Of a stretch of DNA of 64,000 nucleotides, positions 18,966-27,684 are shown one piece after another. Made by a program: the position numbers and the translations under genes. The notes under the pieces are model-generated. The model searched no databases and was not told where the DNA came from. It worked only from the letters and a program-made list of their open reading frames with translations. The DNA is from Mycoplasmatota bacterium (GTDB lineage: Bacteria > Bacillota_I > Bacilli_A > Haloplasmatales > Haloplasmataceae), in NCBI GenBank assembly GCA_018394295.1, contig CP074573.1, positions 2,053,156 through 2,117,155 of the forward strand, in the 5' to 3' direction. Positions within the stretch are counted from its first letter, which is position 1. Every line of letters starts with the position of its first letter.

Positions 18966-19816
18966 TTCACTTCACCTAATTCTTTCAAATAACGATTGAG
19001 GGCATCTTGCCAGGTTGGCAATAAATTAAAGCCTTCATCTATTAACGATCTTTTTGATAATCTTGAATTTTTTGGTCTAGTCGCTTTTGTTGGATAATGT
19101 TCTGTTGAAAGTGGATTAACATTTATATCAATATTTGCTTGGTTAAATATTTCACAGGCAAAATCATACCAACTACAAAATCCTTCATTAGTTGCGTGAT
19201 AAATACCATAATGATTAGTCATCATCATGTCACACAATAATTTAGCCAAATCATAAGTATAGGTAGGAGAACCAATTTGGTCACTAACAACAGATAATTC
19301 ATTTTTAGTTTTTCCAAGCTTTAACATGGTCTTCACAAAATTGTGACCATTTATTCCAAAAACCCATGATATACGGATGATAAAATGTTTTTCGGTATGT
19401 TTCAATACTTCTTTTTCACCTAGATATTTGGTTTCTCCATAATAATTAACTGGATTAGGTTTATCGTTTATCGAAAATGGATTATCCCCTTTACCATCAA
19501 AAACATAATCTGTACTGACATAAAATAGCGTAGCGTCTACTTTTTTACATGCCTTGGAAATATATTTTGTACCATTCACATTTACATCATAACATAGTTC
19601 TTTATGATCTTCAGCGGCATCAACAGCGGTATAAGCAGCACAGTGAAATACTATATCAAAAGGTTGTTGTGTTATAAAAGAATTTACATCATCTTCTTTG
19701 GTAATGTCTAATTCTTCTTTATCAATGCCAACCACGTCATTAAATCCCCGTTTATTTAATTCTTTTAAGACATCATACCCTAATTGACCCTTAACACCTG
19801 TCACAAGTATTTTCAT
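18962..19816 (-). CDS. rmlD: dTDP-4-dehydrorhamnose reductase
   Basis: It reduces dTDP-4-dehydro-L-rhamnose to dTDP-L-rhamnose with NAD(P)H, the last pathway step. The protein begins MKILVTGVKGQLGYDV and has FYVSTDYVFDG and the YxxxK pair in YYGETKYLGEKEV. RISWVFGINGHNFVKTML is also typical. I chose the ATG at 19816 because AAAGGAG lies just before it. An upstream in-frame start would add 19 residues lying inside the GT2 gene. The product is 284 residues, the normal size. The first 26 bases overlap the upstream GT2 gene. Confidence 0.94.
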   Translation of the reverse strand: MKILVTGVKGQLGYDVLKELNKRGFNDVVGIDKEELDITKEDDVNSFITQQPFDIVFHCAAYTAVDAAEDHKELCYDVNVNGTKYISKACKKVDATLFYVSTDYVFDGKGDNPFSINDKPNPVNYYGETKYLGEKEVLKHTEKHFIIRISWVFGINGHNFVKTMLKLGKTKNELSVVSDQIGSPTYTYDLAKLLCDMMMTNHYGIYHATNEGFCSWYDFACEIFNQANIDINVNPLSTEHYPTKATRPKNSRLSKRSLIDEGFNLLPTWQDALNRYLKELGEVK

Positions 19817-20675
19817 TTTGCACTCCTTTGGTATTAATAATTTTATTATTGTAATTTCCTCTAAGAAAATCAATTATTCCTGCTAAAATCAATCTTAATT
19901 TCTTTAATTTTTGTTTTTCAAATATAATAACTAAAAAAGTAAAATATAAAATTCCTACTAAGTGGATAAAAATAAATTTAAATCCACGTTTACGATACTT
20001 AAAAGCAATGTAAAGACGATTACGTACGAAAAAATACTTCCGAAAAGGAGCATGATGACGTACAATATGTTTTTTAAACAAAAATTTGCGTACAACTGGT
20101 GCCCCAATTCGATGTTCTAAAGTTAAATCAGAAGTTTGAATAACTTGATAACCAGCATCTATCACACGATATGAAATATCTAAGTCAACCATGTCTATAA
20201 ACAATTTGTTATCAAAACCACCAGCATCCTTTAAAGCTTGTACAAGATTTAAAGAGCCTGAGGTAATAACATGAGACACCGGTCTTGTTTCTGTTACATT
20301 ACTTAATTTATTTTCTCCTAATTCTTTTTCAATAATATTAGGACCGACGATTCCAACTTTTTCATTTTTATTAAAATGGTTTAATAAAACCTCAACATAA
20401 CCATCTTTTAGGTATGAATCTTGATCCATGGTCAAGATATATTCATAATTATTTATAAATGCGTAATCTAATGCAATATTTAATGCCTTCGCAATTCCAA
20501 CATTTTCTTCATTTTCGATTATATTTAATTGAACATTTTGATTAATTACATCTAAATTAATTTTTACCCCATTATTAACGATAAGTATATGATCTACTTG
20601 TTCATCTAGTTTTTTTAAATTAAAATTTAAGATATCATAGTCTGGATTATATGTTACAATAGCACCAAGTATCAT
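19791..20675 (-). CDS. Family 2 glycosyltransferase, probable rhamnosyltransferase
   Basis: A 294-residue GT2 protein starting ILGAIVTYNPDYDILNFNL. It has ILIVNNG, NVGIAKALNIALDYA and YILTMDQDSYLKDGY, where DQD stands at the metal site. This pattern is the RfbF/WbbL-like rhamnosyltransferase group, in which D-Q-D is common. A C-terminal hydrophobic segment near residues 235-255 suggests membrane contact. The gene sits between rmlC and rmlD, overlapping both (ATGA overlap with rmlC), which supports use of dTDP-rhamnose. Donor assignment remains an inference. Confidence 0.87.
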   Translation of the reverse strand: MILGAIVTYNPDYDILNFNLKKLDEQVDHILIVNNGVKINLDVINQNVQLNIIENEENVGIAKALNIALDYAFINNYEYILTMDQDSYLKDGYVEVLLNHFNKNEKVGIVGPNIIEKELGENKLSNVTETRPVSHVITSGSLNLVQALKDAGGFDNKLFIDMVDLDISYRVIDAGYQVIQTSDLTLEHRIGAPVVRKFLFKKHIVRHHAPFRKYFFVRNRLYIAFKYRKRGFKFIFIHLVGILYFTFLVIIFEKQKLKKLRLILAGIIDFLRGNYNNKIINTKGVQNENTCDRC

Positions 20676-21220
20676 AAGAAATTAATATCTGAATCACTTA
20701 GTAAAGGTGCATTTTTATCTTTATCTGATAAAATCATTTCAAAATCTGGCCATTCAATATTTAATTCAGGATCTTTATAATTAATTGAACGATCATGTTC
20801 TTTAGAATAAACTTCATCAACCTTATATTGAACTTCCACATCATCAGTTAATGTTAAAAATGCATGTCCAAATCCTTTAGGGATAAGTAATTGCTTAAAA
20901 TTTTCACTACTTAATTCTACTTGCACATATTGTTTATATGTAGGAGAATTTTTCCTTAAATCAACCACAACATCCAAAATTTTTCCTCTTGTACAACGAA
21001 CTAGTTTGGTTTGGGCTTTGGGGTTAATTTGAAAATGAATTCCACGTAGTACACCTTTATCTTGACTATAGGAATGATTATCTTGTACAAAGTGATAGTT
21101 AAAGCCAGCTTCCATCATCTTCTTTTGATTATAAGATTCGGTAAAATAACCTCTATTATCTTTAAACACTCTTGGTGTTAAAATAAAAACACCGTCTAGT
21201 TTTGTTTTTTCTATATTCAT
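20672..21220 (-). CDS. rmlC: dTDP-4-dehydrorhamnose 3,5-epimerase
   Basis: A cupin-fold epimerase converting dTDP-4-keto-6-deoxyglucose to dTDP-4-keto-L-rhamnose. The 182 residues include the catalytic base His62 in GVLRGIHFQ, FFTES-type substrate residues in RGYFTESYN, and VVDLRKNSPTYKQY. LLIPKGFGHAFLTL is the C-terminal cupin signature. It lies 11 bases after rmlA and overlaps the GT2 start by four bases. Confidence 0.96.
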   Translation of the reverse strand: MNIEKTKLDGVFILTPRVFKDNRGYFTESYNQKKMMEAGFNYHFVQDNHSYSQDKGVLRGIHFQINPKAQTKLVRCTRGKILDVVVDLRKNSPTYKQYVQVELSSENFKQLLIPKGFGHAFLTLTDDVEVQYKVDEVYSKEHDRSINYKDPELNIEWPDFEMILSDKDKNAPLLSDSDINFL

Positions 21221-21231
21221 TACAGCACATC

Positions 21232-22116
21232 CTAATAATGTATTTTACCTTCAAGAACTTTTTGAAGGTATTTTCCATATTGATTTTTCTTTAAGCGTTC
21301 TAATTGACTTTTTAACTGTTCCTTGGTAATCCATTGATTGATATAGGCAATTTCTTCTGGACAGGATATCTTTAACCCTTGATGTTGTTCGATGAGTTGA
21401 ACAAACGTTGATGCTTCAAGTAAAGATTCATGCGTTCCTGTGTCTAACCAAGTAAAACCACGTCCTAGAGTTTCAACATGTAATCGATTATGATTTAAAT
21501 AAAGTTGATTGACATCTGTAATCTCTAATTCACCACGAGCTGATGGTTTAATTGATTTAGCAAAATCAATTACTTTATTATCGTAAAAATATAAACCTGT
21601 CACTGCATAATGACTTTTTGGGTTTTGTGGTTTTTCTTCAATTGATATTGCTTTTCCAAATTCATCAAACTCAACAACGCCAAATCTTTCAGGGTCTTCA
21701 ACATAATACCCAAAGACAGTCGCCGTTCCATTTTCAGCTTGTTTTACCGCTTGATGAAGTTTATTTCGTAAACCATTTCCATAAAAGATATTATCACCTA
21801 ATACCAACGCAACTGAACTATCACCAATGAACTTCTCACCAATGATAAAGGCTTGTGCAAGTCCATCTGGAGAGGGTTGTTCTTCATAACTTAATTGAAT
21901 GCCAAAATTATGACCATCGCCTAATAAACCCTTGAAGCGTGGTAAATCCTCAGGTGTTGAAATAATTAATATTTCTTTTATTCCTGCAAGCATTAACACT
22001 GACAGTGGATAATAAATCATTGGTTTATCATAAACTGGTAATAATTGTTTACTTGTTACGGTTGTCAGTGGATACAATCTAGTTCCACTACCACCCGCTA
22101 AAATAATTCCTTTCAT
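21232..22116 (-). CDS. rmlA: Glucose-1-phosphate thymidylyltransferase
   Basis: The first enzyme of the dTDP-rhamnose pathway couples dTTP and glucose-1-phosphate. The 294 residues begin [17 protein letters not shown] with the GxGTRxxPxT nucleotide-binding loop. [19 protein letters not shown] and VTGLYFYDN follow, together with the [13 protein letters not shown] block. This length fits the RmlA short form. The AAAGGAG ribosome site supports the start. It opens the rml gene block (order A, C, GT2, D, B) and is separated from the upstream DUF2304 gene by 81 bases containing a hairpin. Confidence 0.96.
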   Translation of the reverse strand: MKGIILAGGSGTRLYPLTTVTSKQLLPVYDKPMIYYPLSVLMLAGIKEILIISTPEDLPRFKGLLGDGHNFGIQLSYEEQPSPDGLAQAFIIGEKFIGDSSVALVLGDNIFYGNGLRNKLHQAVKQAENGTATVFGYYVEDPERFGVVEFDEFGKAISIEEKPQNPKSHYAVTGLYFYDNKVIDFAKSIKPSARGELEITDVNQLYLNHNRLHVETLGRGFTWLDTGTHESLLEASTFVQLIEQHQGLKISCPEEIAYINQWITKEQLKSQLERLKKNQYGKYLQKVLEGKIHY

Positions 22117-22173
22117 ATATAACTCCTTTTATATTTGATATTATAATAATTAATTGTTTCATCTTATGAAAAT

Positions 22174-22196
22174 ATCCATGCTGTCATGACATGGAT
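22174..22196 (-). terminator. Weak intergenic hairpin between the DUF2304 gene and rmlA
   Basis: ATCCATG (22174-22180) and CATGGAT (22190-22196) form a 7-bp stem with a 9-base loop. On the minus strand it is followed only by ATTTTC, so it may be a weak terminator or a processing site that separates 22.2-26.7 kb from the rml genes. Confidence 0.4.
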
Positions 22197-22197
22197 T

Positions 22198-22575
22198 TTA
22201 ATGTTCATTTTTTACTTTGATTGCCTCTAAAAGATCTTTATTCAATCTCTTTTGTTCGAGTTGTTGAATCGCGATAATTTGTGATAATTCTTTTATTTTA
22301 TCCTCATGTTGAGATAATATAGCAGAGTGATTAAACATGAGAAAGTAACTAAATGAAACAATCAAAATAAATAAAAAGATAGAGGGATCTTTAATCCCGA
22401 TTAGACTTTGGGTCCAACTTGAAACAGCTGGTACAAATGCGAAAATTGAAAGAGCAATTGTCCAGAGAATCCAAAACACCGCATCTTTAATCCGAAATTT
22501 TGAGGCTCTTATCATTATCATAATTAAGACGAATGTGATTATTCCAACAACTAAAGTATCAATAGAAATATACAT
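22198..22575 (-). CDS. DUF2304 family small membrane protein
   Basis: The 125-residue protein has about three hydrophobic segments (residues 5-22, 30-50, 65-83) and a charged C-terminal helix rich in Glu, Gln and Lys. The block KDAVFWILWTIALSIFAFVP followed by SLIGI is characteristic of DUF2304. These proteins are almost always encoded next to a DPM1-like GT2 and are thought to help it at the membrane. Here the GT2 gene lies 9 bases upstream. The AGGTGAT ribosome site supports the start. Confidence 0.85.
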   Translation of the reverse strand: MYISIDTLVVGIITFVLIMIMIRASKFRIKDAVFWILWTIALSIFAFVPAVSSWTQSLIGIKDPSIFLFILIVSFSYFLMFNHSAILSQHEDKIKELSQIIAIQQLEQKRLNKDLLEAIKVKNEH

Positions 22576-22584
22576 CTAAATCAC

Positions 22585-23280
22585 CTACAATGTTCTTTTC
22601 GGTCTAAGCATTTGGACAATAAGAATTGATATTGCCATATATATAATAAATAAAGTGCCTGAAATAAAATTAAAATAACTTAACCCAGCTAATCGCTTCC
22701 CCATCACTACTTGTACTTCAGCTACCTTTGCACCACGTCGAATATGATAAACTAAATCATCAGGCTCTGGAGCTGCATTAATTTCTCTGGCGTAATATTC
22801 CAGCATTTTACGATTATAGACTTTCATCCCAGATGTTGGATCTGAGATAAAACGTTTTGTAGTGAAATAAATTAACCCTGTTAAGATTTTTGAACCCCAC
22901 ATCCGTAAGCTATGTCCACGTTTTACAGTTAAAAAACGTGAACCGATGACAATGTGATATCCTTCACTTGCTTTTTCAACTAAGGGTTCTATATATTTAG
23001 GATAGTGTTGTCCATCACAGTCAAACTGAACCGCATAATCATAGTCATTATATAAGGCATATTTAAAACCAGTTTGAACGACCATCCCAATGCCAGTATT
23101 TATTGGTAAGTCTATGAAATTATAATTATTCCGTCGACAAATCTCAGGTGTTCTATCGGTTGAACCATCATTGATTACAACATAGTCATAATTAGGACAA
23201 GTCTTTATAACACCATTCACTACTTTTTCAATGTTCTCTTCTTCATTAAAAGCAGGAAGGATTAATAATACTTTTTTCAT
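22585..23280 (-). CDS. Family 2 glycosyltransferase, DPM1-like, partner of DUF2304
   Basis: It begins MKKVLLILPAFNEEENIEKV and carries VINDGSTDRTPEICR and the DxD motif in VQFDCDGQHYPKY. A single C-terminal hydrophobic helix (about 205-225) replaces the two helices of GtrB types. These features fit polyprenyl-phosphate mannose/glucose synthases. I use the ATG at 23280; the in-frame ATG at 23289 and GTG at 23292 lack a clearly better ribosome site. The adjacent O-antigen ligase-like and large membrane proteins could use the lipid-linked sugar. Product identity is unknown. Confidence 0.85.
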   Translation of the reverse strand: MKKVLLILPAFNEEENIEKVVNGVIKTCPNYDYVVINDGSTDRTPEICRRNNYNFIDLPINTGIGMVVQTGFKYALYNDYDYAVQFDCDGQHYPKYIEPLVEKASEGYHIVIGSRFLTVKRGHSLRMWGSKILTGLIYFTTKRFISDPTSGMKVYNRKMLEYYAREINAAPEPDDLVYHIRRGAKVAEVQVVMGKRLAGLSYFNFISGTLFIIYMAISILIVQMLRPKRTL

Positions 23281-23347
23281 AATTCCCATCACATCTTTCT
23301 AAATTCCCCAACCATTTTACCACAAAGTAAAATAAAATTCTATATAA

Positions 23348-25330
23348 TCATTGAATTAAATAGACAATTATAGACTCAGTACTTAGGCTTTCTGATTGGT
23401 GATAATACTTTTGTAGATTACTATTAATTGGATTATTTTTATATACAATAATACACTCTATATGATATTTTTTGACTAAACTAGTAAAAGTATGTGCCAT
23501 AAATTGATTCTTATTGTTAATCATTAGAATGAGTTCTAATAATTCCTCATTATCATACGCCTTATATTCTACTTGACGCATATCATTGACTGTAAAAACA
23601 AATTCATAATTGTTTGTGACCATTGACAATTCATTAATGAAGTCCTCTTCAGCAATGATTCTGTAAGGTTTATCTAATTTATGACCTATATCAACTACAT
23701 CATTTTTAACTTTATAATAAAAATTACTATTATTAATTGGATGTAACCCATGAAAAATAGAGATAAAAGGAATGATGATCACAAATAGCCAGATTAATAA
23801 TTTCTTTTTATTTTTAATATTCACAAAATATAATACAATCATAAAATGAATGGGTAAAATAAATAAGATTCGATGAAATGTTCTAAAAGAGGTGATTAAT
23901 CCTCCCACTAAAGGAAAATTGAAAGGATTCAAGAAAACTAGTAACATGATTAATACATAGGAGTAAAAAAGGAATTGGAAGTTTGGATACTTCTTATGGA
24001 CATAGATAAGGCCTAAAATGGCTAATATATAGAAGATAACTAAATTATATCCATATAAATAAATGATTTCTAAAGGATTCGGTAGTAAAGCAACTGAATT
24101 ATAAATATCATTACTTCTAGTTGCTAGTAGGTAAATCCCACCACTAATTGAAGCTACTCCAATTAAAATTAAACATCCATAAAATATATTTTTTATCACT
24201 TTTTGATTTTTGTTTATGACTTCATTCCCATAATAATATAAAAACAAACCAATAAGTATAATAACTATAAATAAACTTTCAATACCAATGATAAAAAGCG
24301 TACTTTTTAGATAAAAATCTGAAGCGAATATAATAAATTGATAATTAATAATAATAGGGATTAATAAAGTTAGGATTATAAATCCATAAAAACGGTCCGT
24401 TTGACGCTTCTGATAAATTATAAAATAGATAATGACTACTAAACTCATGATAAGTTGTAAAAATAACGCAGAAGCGGTTAACCCTGGGGTAATTAAGTTA
24501 AATAAACCTAAAAAAAGGATATCTCGCTTATTTTGATAAGATACAATTCTATTCAGTAAATAAAATAGTAAAATAACAAGTCCATTTAAATAAATGGTTT
24601 TACCTGTATAACTATTAGTTATAAAATTAAACGCATTATGTGTAAAAAAGACACGATGTAAATTACTATTTAAAAAGATAAAAACAAATAAATAAATTAA
24701 GAATGCATAATTAGTTTTCACTTTATCTTTAATAATTTTCTTTAAAAAGGTATATGATGTTATTAATATAATAACTAAATGACAAAAGGTAACCACATTT
24801 ACTGTAAAGATGGTACTATCCATTCTAAATAGATGAGATAAAGTACCAATAAAGAGTTCATAGGTTACAAAATAATACATATACCCCATTTGACTTGTAA
24901 TCCCACTCCATGGTTCTATCATATAGATATTTTTTTGTGTTGTAACAGAACGAATGAGTGGTAAATAAAACGAGGAATCTCCTGGAATAATGAAGTCAAA
25001 TAAGAAGTATATACCAATAAAAATAATAATTGAGGTTAGAAGGAAATAATTAATTTCCTTATGAAAAATAAAATTTTTATATGAAAAGGTATAACTTAAT
25101 ATGATAAATAATCCGAGTAATGGGTAGGTGATATAATAAATCATTTGTACCGGTGCATTTAATATCGTTGGAATGACAGATATTACATGAAATAGACCAA
25201 AAGTAATAAACATACCGATGACAAGTTCAAAACCTTTGAGATAAGAAAAATGGTTTGTGATAAGTTTACCTATGGAATAATACACAGATAAGAATAACAA
25301 AATTAAACAGATTATTTTTATAATTAGCAT
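23348..25330 (-). CDS. Large polytopic membrane protein of the polysaccharide operon
   Basis: This 660-residue protein has roughly sixteen hydrophobic segments and a soluble C-terminal tail (about 545-660). The early extracytoplasmic loop contains FIIPGDSSFYLPLIRSVTT, with an acidic residue after the second or third helix, as in GT-C transferases. I do not recognise a specific family with confidence; DUF6077-like or GT39-like are possible. Position between an O-antigen ligase-like gene and a dolichol-phosphate-sugar-synthase-like gene makes a GT-C transferase using lipid-linked sugar plausible. The AAGGTGATT ribosome site supports the start. Confidence 0.65.
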   Translation of the reverse strand: MLIIKIICLILLFLSVYYSIGKLITNHFSYLKGFELVIGMFITFGLFHVISVIPTILNAPVQMIYYITYPLLGLFIILSYTFSYKNFIFHKEINYFLLTSIIIFIGIYFLFDFIIPGDSSFYLPLIRSVTTQKNIYMIEPWSGITSQMGYMYYFVTYELFIGTLSHLFRMDSTIFTVNVVTFCHLVIILITSYTFLKKIIKDKVKTNYAFLIYLFVFIFLNSNLHRVFFTHNAFNFITNSYTGKTIYLNGLVILLFYLLNRIVSYQNKRDILFLGLFNLITPGLTASALFLQLIMSLVVIIYFIIYQKRQTDRFYGFIILTLLIPIIINYQFIIFASDFYLKSTLFIIGIESLFIVIILIGLFLYYYGNEVINKNQKVIKNIFYGCLILIGVASISGGIYLLATRSNDIYNSVALLPNPLEIIYLYGYNLVIFYILAILGLIYVHKKYPNFQFLFYSYVLIMLLVFLNPFNFPLVGGLITSFRTFHRILFILPIHFMIVLYFVNIKNKKKLLIWLFVIIIPFISIFHGLHPINNSNFYYKVKNDVVDIGHKLDKPYRIIAEEDFINELSMVTNNYEFVFTVNDMRQVEYKAYDNEELLELILMINNKNQFMAHTFTSLVKKYHIECIIVYKNNPINSNLQKYYHQSESLSTESIIVYLIQ

Positions 25331-25384
25331 ACAATCACCTTATCCAAATATCTATTATTATAACACAAAATACGACCTTTAGCG

Positions 25385-26689
25385 CTATTTTTTGACAATT
25401 ATCTTCATTTTGAGACAATCATCTTCATCTCCCTGTCGATAGATTTCTACCACTCCAATGAGTGTATAGAAGTATACTCCAAAGAAAAATAAATCAAAAC
25501 TAACATCAAATAATTGATGCGTTAACACCCCAATAATAGAACATACGATACATAAAATTAAAGAGTTATTTCTTTTATTTAATATCTTAACCCAATGGTA
25601 GACAATAACAGTAAATAATATTAGTCCAACAATTCCAAGGGTTGCAGCGATTTGAAGTAAGAAATTATGATAATGTGCATATGGCCTATGTAAATAATGA
25701 TTAATCATATATTCACTAGATTTTATGCCTTGACCAAATATTGGACCTTGTTTAAATTTTTCCCACCCTAACGCATAAATTTGATGTCTACTACGATCAT
25801 TAAAGAAATTTCTCCCCTTTAAATATTTCAAAATAATACTGTAAAATTTATTTTTATACAATAAAATAGGTGTTGAAATTAATAATAAAAGACCTCCATA
25901 TCGTAATACTCTCTTCTTACGTAGAAAAACAATACTAAAAAGAAGGATTGATATGAAAACACCTAAATAAGCACCCCGTGATAAAGTCATCAATAATCCT
26001 AGAAAGTTCAGTATATCAATAAGTAAATAGATAAAAAATGCTCTCTTCTTGTTTATATATTTATATAAAGCAATAGGTATTAATAATACATAAATTGATG
26101 CGAGTATATTTGACATGGACCATCCTAAACGAAGGAGGTTTTTATTATCTAAAATAGGAGTGATTCCATATCTAATATAGAGTGAGAATATTTCTAAAGA
26201 TAGGGTAAGCATTAAAAAAGAGGCGATATAAGTTATACAATCAATTTTTTTAATTTTAGTACTTCGGTTGGTAATTATAAAGTAAGCCAGATATCCTTCT
26301 ATTATCGCAAATAAGCCATTTATTCCATATTTAAGCATAGGCGTCCATAATAAAGATAGACTATTATAAATTAAGTAGATTAAAAGCGGGAAAAATAAAT
26401 TTCCTATAACGATTCTTTTTTCCCTTATACAATAAAAAAGAGTTAAACAAAAAAGAAATTGAATGAGACAATATTCAACCAGAATAAAACTTGTACTAGA
26501 TTGTTTTGACATAACTGAAAATAGAACAATTATTAAATAGTAGTTGATTGATTTCTTTTTATAAATGAAATAACAAAAAATAACCCCATAAATTAATAGG
26601 AGGATATAAGGATGTATATTTAAAAACCAGATGATAAATGTTAAAAGTGTCAATAAAAACAACTTTATCTCTAATGAATATGTCTTCAT
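25385..26689 (-). CDS. O-antigen ligase / polymerase family membrane protein (Wzy_C)
   Basis: This integral membrane protein has about 11 helices and the large extracytoplasmic loop typical of WaaL/Wzy_C proteins. The loop contains GRNFFNDRSRHQIYALGWEKF and FGQGIKSSEYM, then YAHYHNFLLQIAATLGIVGL with the conserved histidine. The family joins finished or growing glycans to an acceptor outside the cell. I place the start at ATG 26689 (434 residues) because the upstream in-frame TTG at 26752 has no ribosome site and adds a hydrophilic, asparagine-rich lead. It is the first gene of the long minus-strand operon. Polymerase versus ligase cannot be decided. Confidence 0.8.
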   Translation of the reverse strand: MKTYSLEIKLFLLTLLTFIIWFLNIHPYILLLIYGVIFCYFIYKKKSINYYLIIVLFSVMSKQSSTSFILVEYCLIQFLFCLTLFYCIREKRIVIGNLFFPLLIYLIYNSLSLLWTPMLKYGINGLFAIIEGYLAYFIITNRSTKIKKIDCITYIASFLMLTLSLEIFSLYIRYGITPILDNKNLLRLGWSMSNILASIYVLLIPIALYKYINKKRAFFIYLLIDILNFLGLLMTLSRGAYLGVFISILLFSIVFLRKKRVLRYGGLLLLISTPILLYKNKFYSIILKYLKGRNFFNDRSRHQIYALGWEKFKQGPIFGQGIKSSEYMINHYLHRPYAHYHNFLLQIAATLGIVGLILFTVIVYHWVKILNKRNNSLILCIVCSIIGVLTHQLFDVSFDLFFFGVYFYTLIGVVEIYRQGDEDDCLKMKIIVKK

Positions 26690-26770
26690 ATAATGACCTG
26701 TTTCTCTATTTAATTCGCTATTATTGTTTGAATAATTACCAAATTTATACAATTAACATCTATACATCCC

Positions 26771-26827
26771 AACTTTCAAGATTTCGTTATGAAAGTTAAA
26801 AAGGAACCTTCACATAGAAAGTTCCTT
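26771..26827. promoter_or_regulatory. Paired inverted repeats in the leader between the operon and the LytTR gene
   Basis: AACTTTC (26771-26777) and GAAAGTT (26791-26797) form a 7-bp stem. AAGGAAC (26801-26807) and GTTCCTT (26821-26827) form another, extended inside by TTC/GAA after one mismatch. The second stem is followed by TTTTT on the minus strand, so it could act as a terminator in the leader of the 22-kb operon. GAAAGTT recurs at 26817-26823, so AACTTTC on either strand can pair in two ways, which would allow alternative folds. The repeated AAAGTT could equally be a binding box for the divergent LytTR regulator. Function is inferred. Confidence 0.5.
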
Positions 26828-26923
26828 CATATTATTATTCATTTTTATGCTTCATGATTAGGATATAAGCTGTACTTGATTATTAAAAAATCTATGTTTT
26901 ATTGATTAATAATAATAACATTA

Positions 26924-26952
26924 TTTACTAATCATTACGTTTTTTATATAAT
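26924..26952 (+). promoter_or_regulatory. Predicted promoter of the LytTR/GHKL operon
   Basis: TTTACT (26924-26929) and TATAAT (26947-26952) are spaced by 17 bases, followed closely by the GAGGTGG ribosome site of the regulator gene. The AT-rich background makes chance matches common. Confidence 0.4.
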
Positions 26953-26971
26953 TATAATTGAGGTGGTATAT

Positions 26972-27682
26972 ATGAGAATTGCGATATGTGATGATGAAAC
27001 CATTTGTTTAGAATATTTAAAAGAAGTAATCGAAAGATTTAGTGTTACACAAAATGTTCCTATAAATATTGAAGTATTTCACAATGCCGAGGAAATGCTT
27101 TTTGAGACGGGGGATACCACTCCCTATGATTTACTAATATTGGATATTCAAATGGGTAAAATGAATGGGATGGAACTTGCAAAGAGGATTAGAAAAACTG
27201 ATCCAAATGTATATATTGTTTTTTTAACCGGTGTAGCTGATTATGTATATGATGGTTATGAGGTAGGTGCATTACGCTACTTATTAAAACCATTAAAGGA
27301 AAAACAACTATATAATATATTAAGTGATGTTATAAGCAGATTAGAATCCAATGAAAATCAATATTTAATAATAAAAATAAACAGAGAGAACGTAAAGATT
27401 AGTTTAGATGATATCATTTTTATCGAAGCCATGGGACATTATGTTATTATTCACACTGAAGATAAGGTCTATGATGTAAAAATGAGTATCAACAATATAG
27501 AAAATGAAATACATTTTACTTTTTTTATTAGAGTTCATCGCTCATATATAGTTAATATAAAACATGTCGATAAGATAAATAAAGAAAATTGTGTTTTATC
27601 AAATAATGATACAGTTAATGTAAGTAGAGGAAATTATAATAAGTTAAATGAAGCATTTATTAATTATTATCGGGGTATATAA
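26972..27682 (+). CDS. LytTR-family response regulator
   Basis: A 236-residue two-component response regulator. The receiver domain (about 1-120) has the acidic pair in CDDE near the start, phospho-acceptor Asp58 in LLILDIQMGKMNG, and Lys in RYLLKPL. The C-terminal LytTR DNA-binding domain (about 130-232) shows IKINRENVKISLDDIIFIEA, HYVIIHT and IRVHRSYIVNIKHV. I chose the ATG at 26972 because GAGGTGG ends 5 bases before it. A GTG at 26963 lies inside that site. The gene is 2 bases from the GHKL kinase gene. It may bind the repeated GAAAGTT motifs upstream, which lie between it and the polysaccharide operon. That target is a guess. Confidence 0.93.
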   Translation: MRIAICDDETICLEYLKEVIERFSVTQNVPINIEVFHNAEEMLFETGDTTPYDLLILDIQMGKMNGMELAKRIRKTDPNVYIVFLTGVADYVYDGYEVGALRYLLKPLKEKQLYNILSDVISRLESNENQYLIIKINRENVKISLDDIIFIEAMGHYVIIHTEDKVYDVKMSINNIENEIHFTFFIRVHRSYIVNIKHVDKINKENCVLSNNDTVNVSRGNYNKLNEAFINYYRGI

Positions 27683-27684
27683 AA

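Noticed and set aside
26789-26857. 22-codon plus-strand frame MKVKKEPSHRKFLHIIIHF... as a signal peptide for the GHKL kinase
   Set aside because: It lies entirely on the hairpin repeats, has no ribosome site and lacks any known precursor motif.
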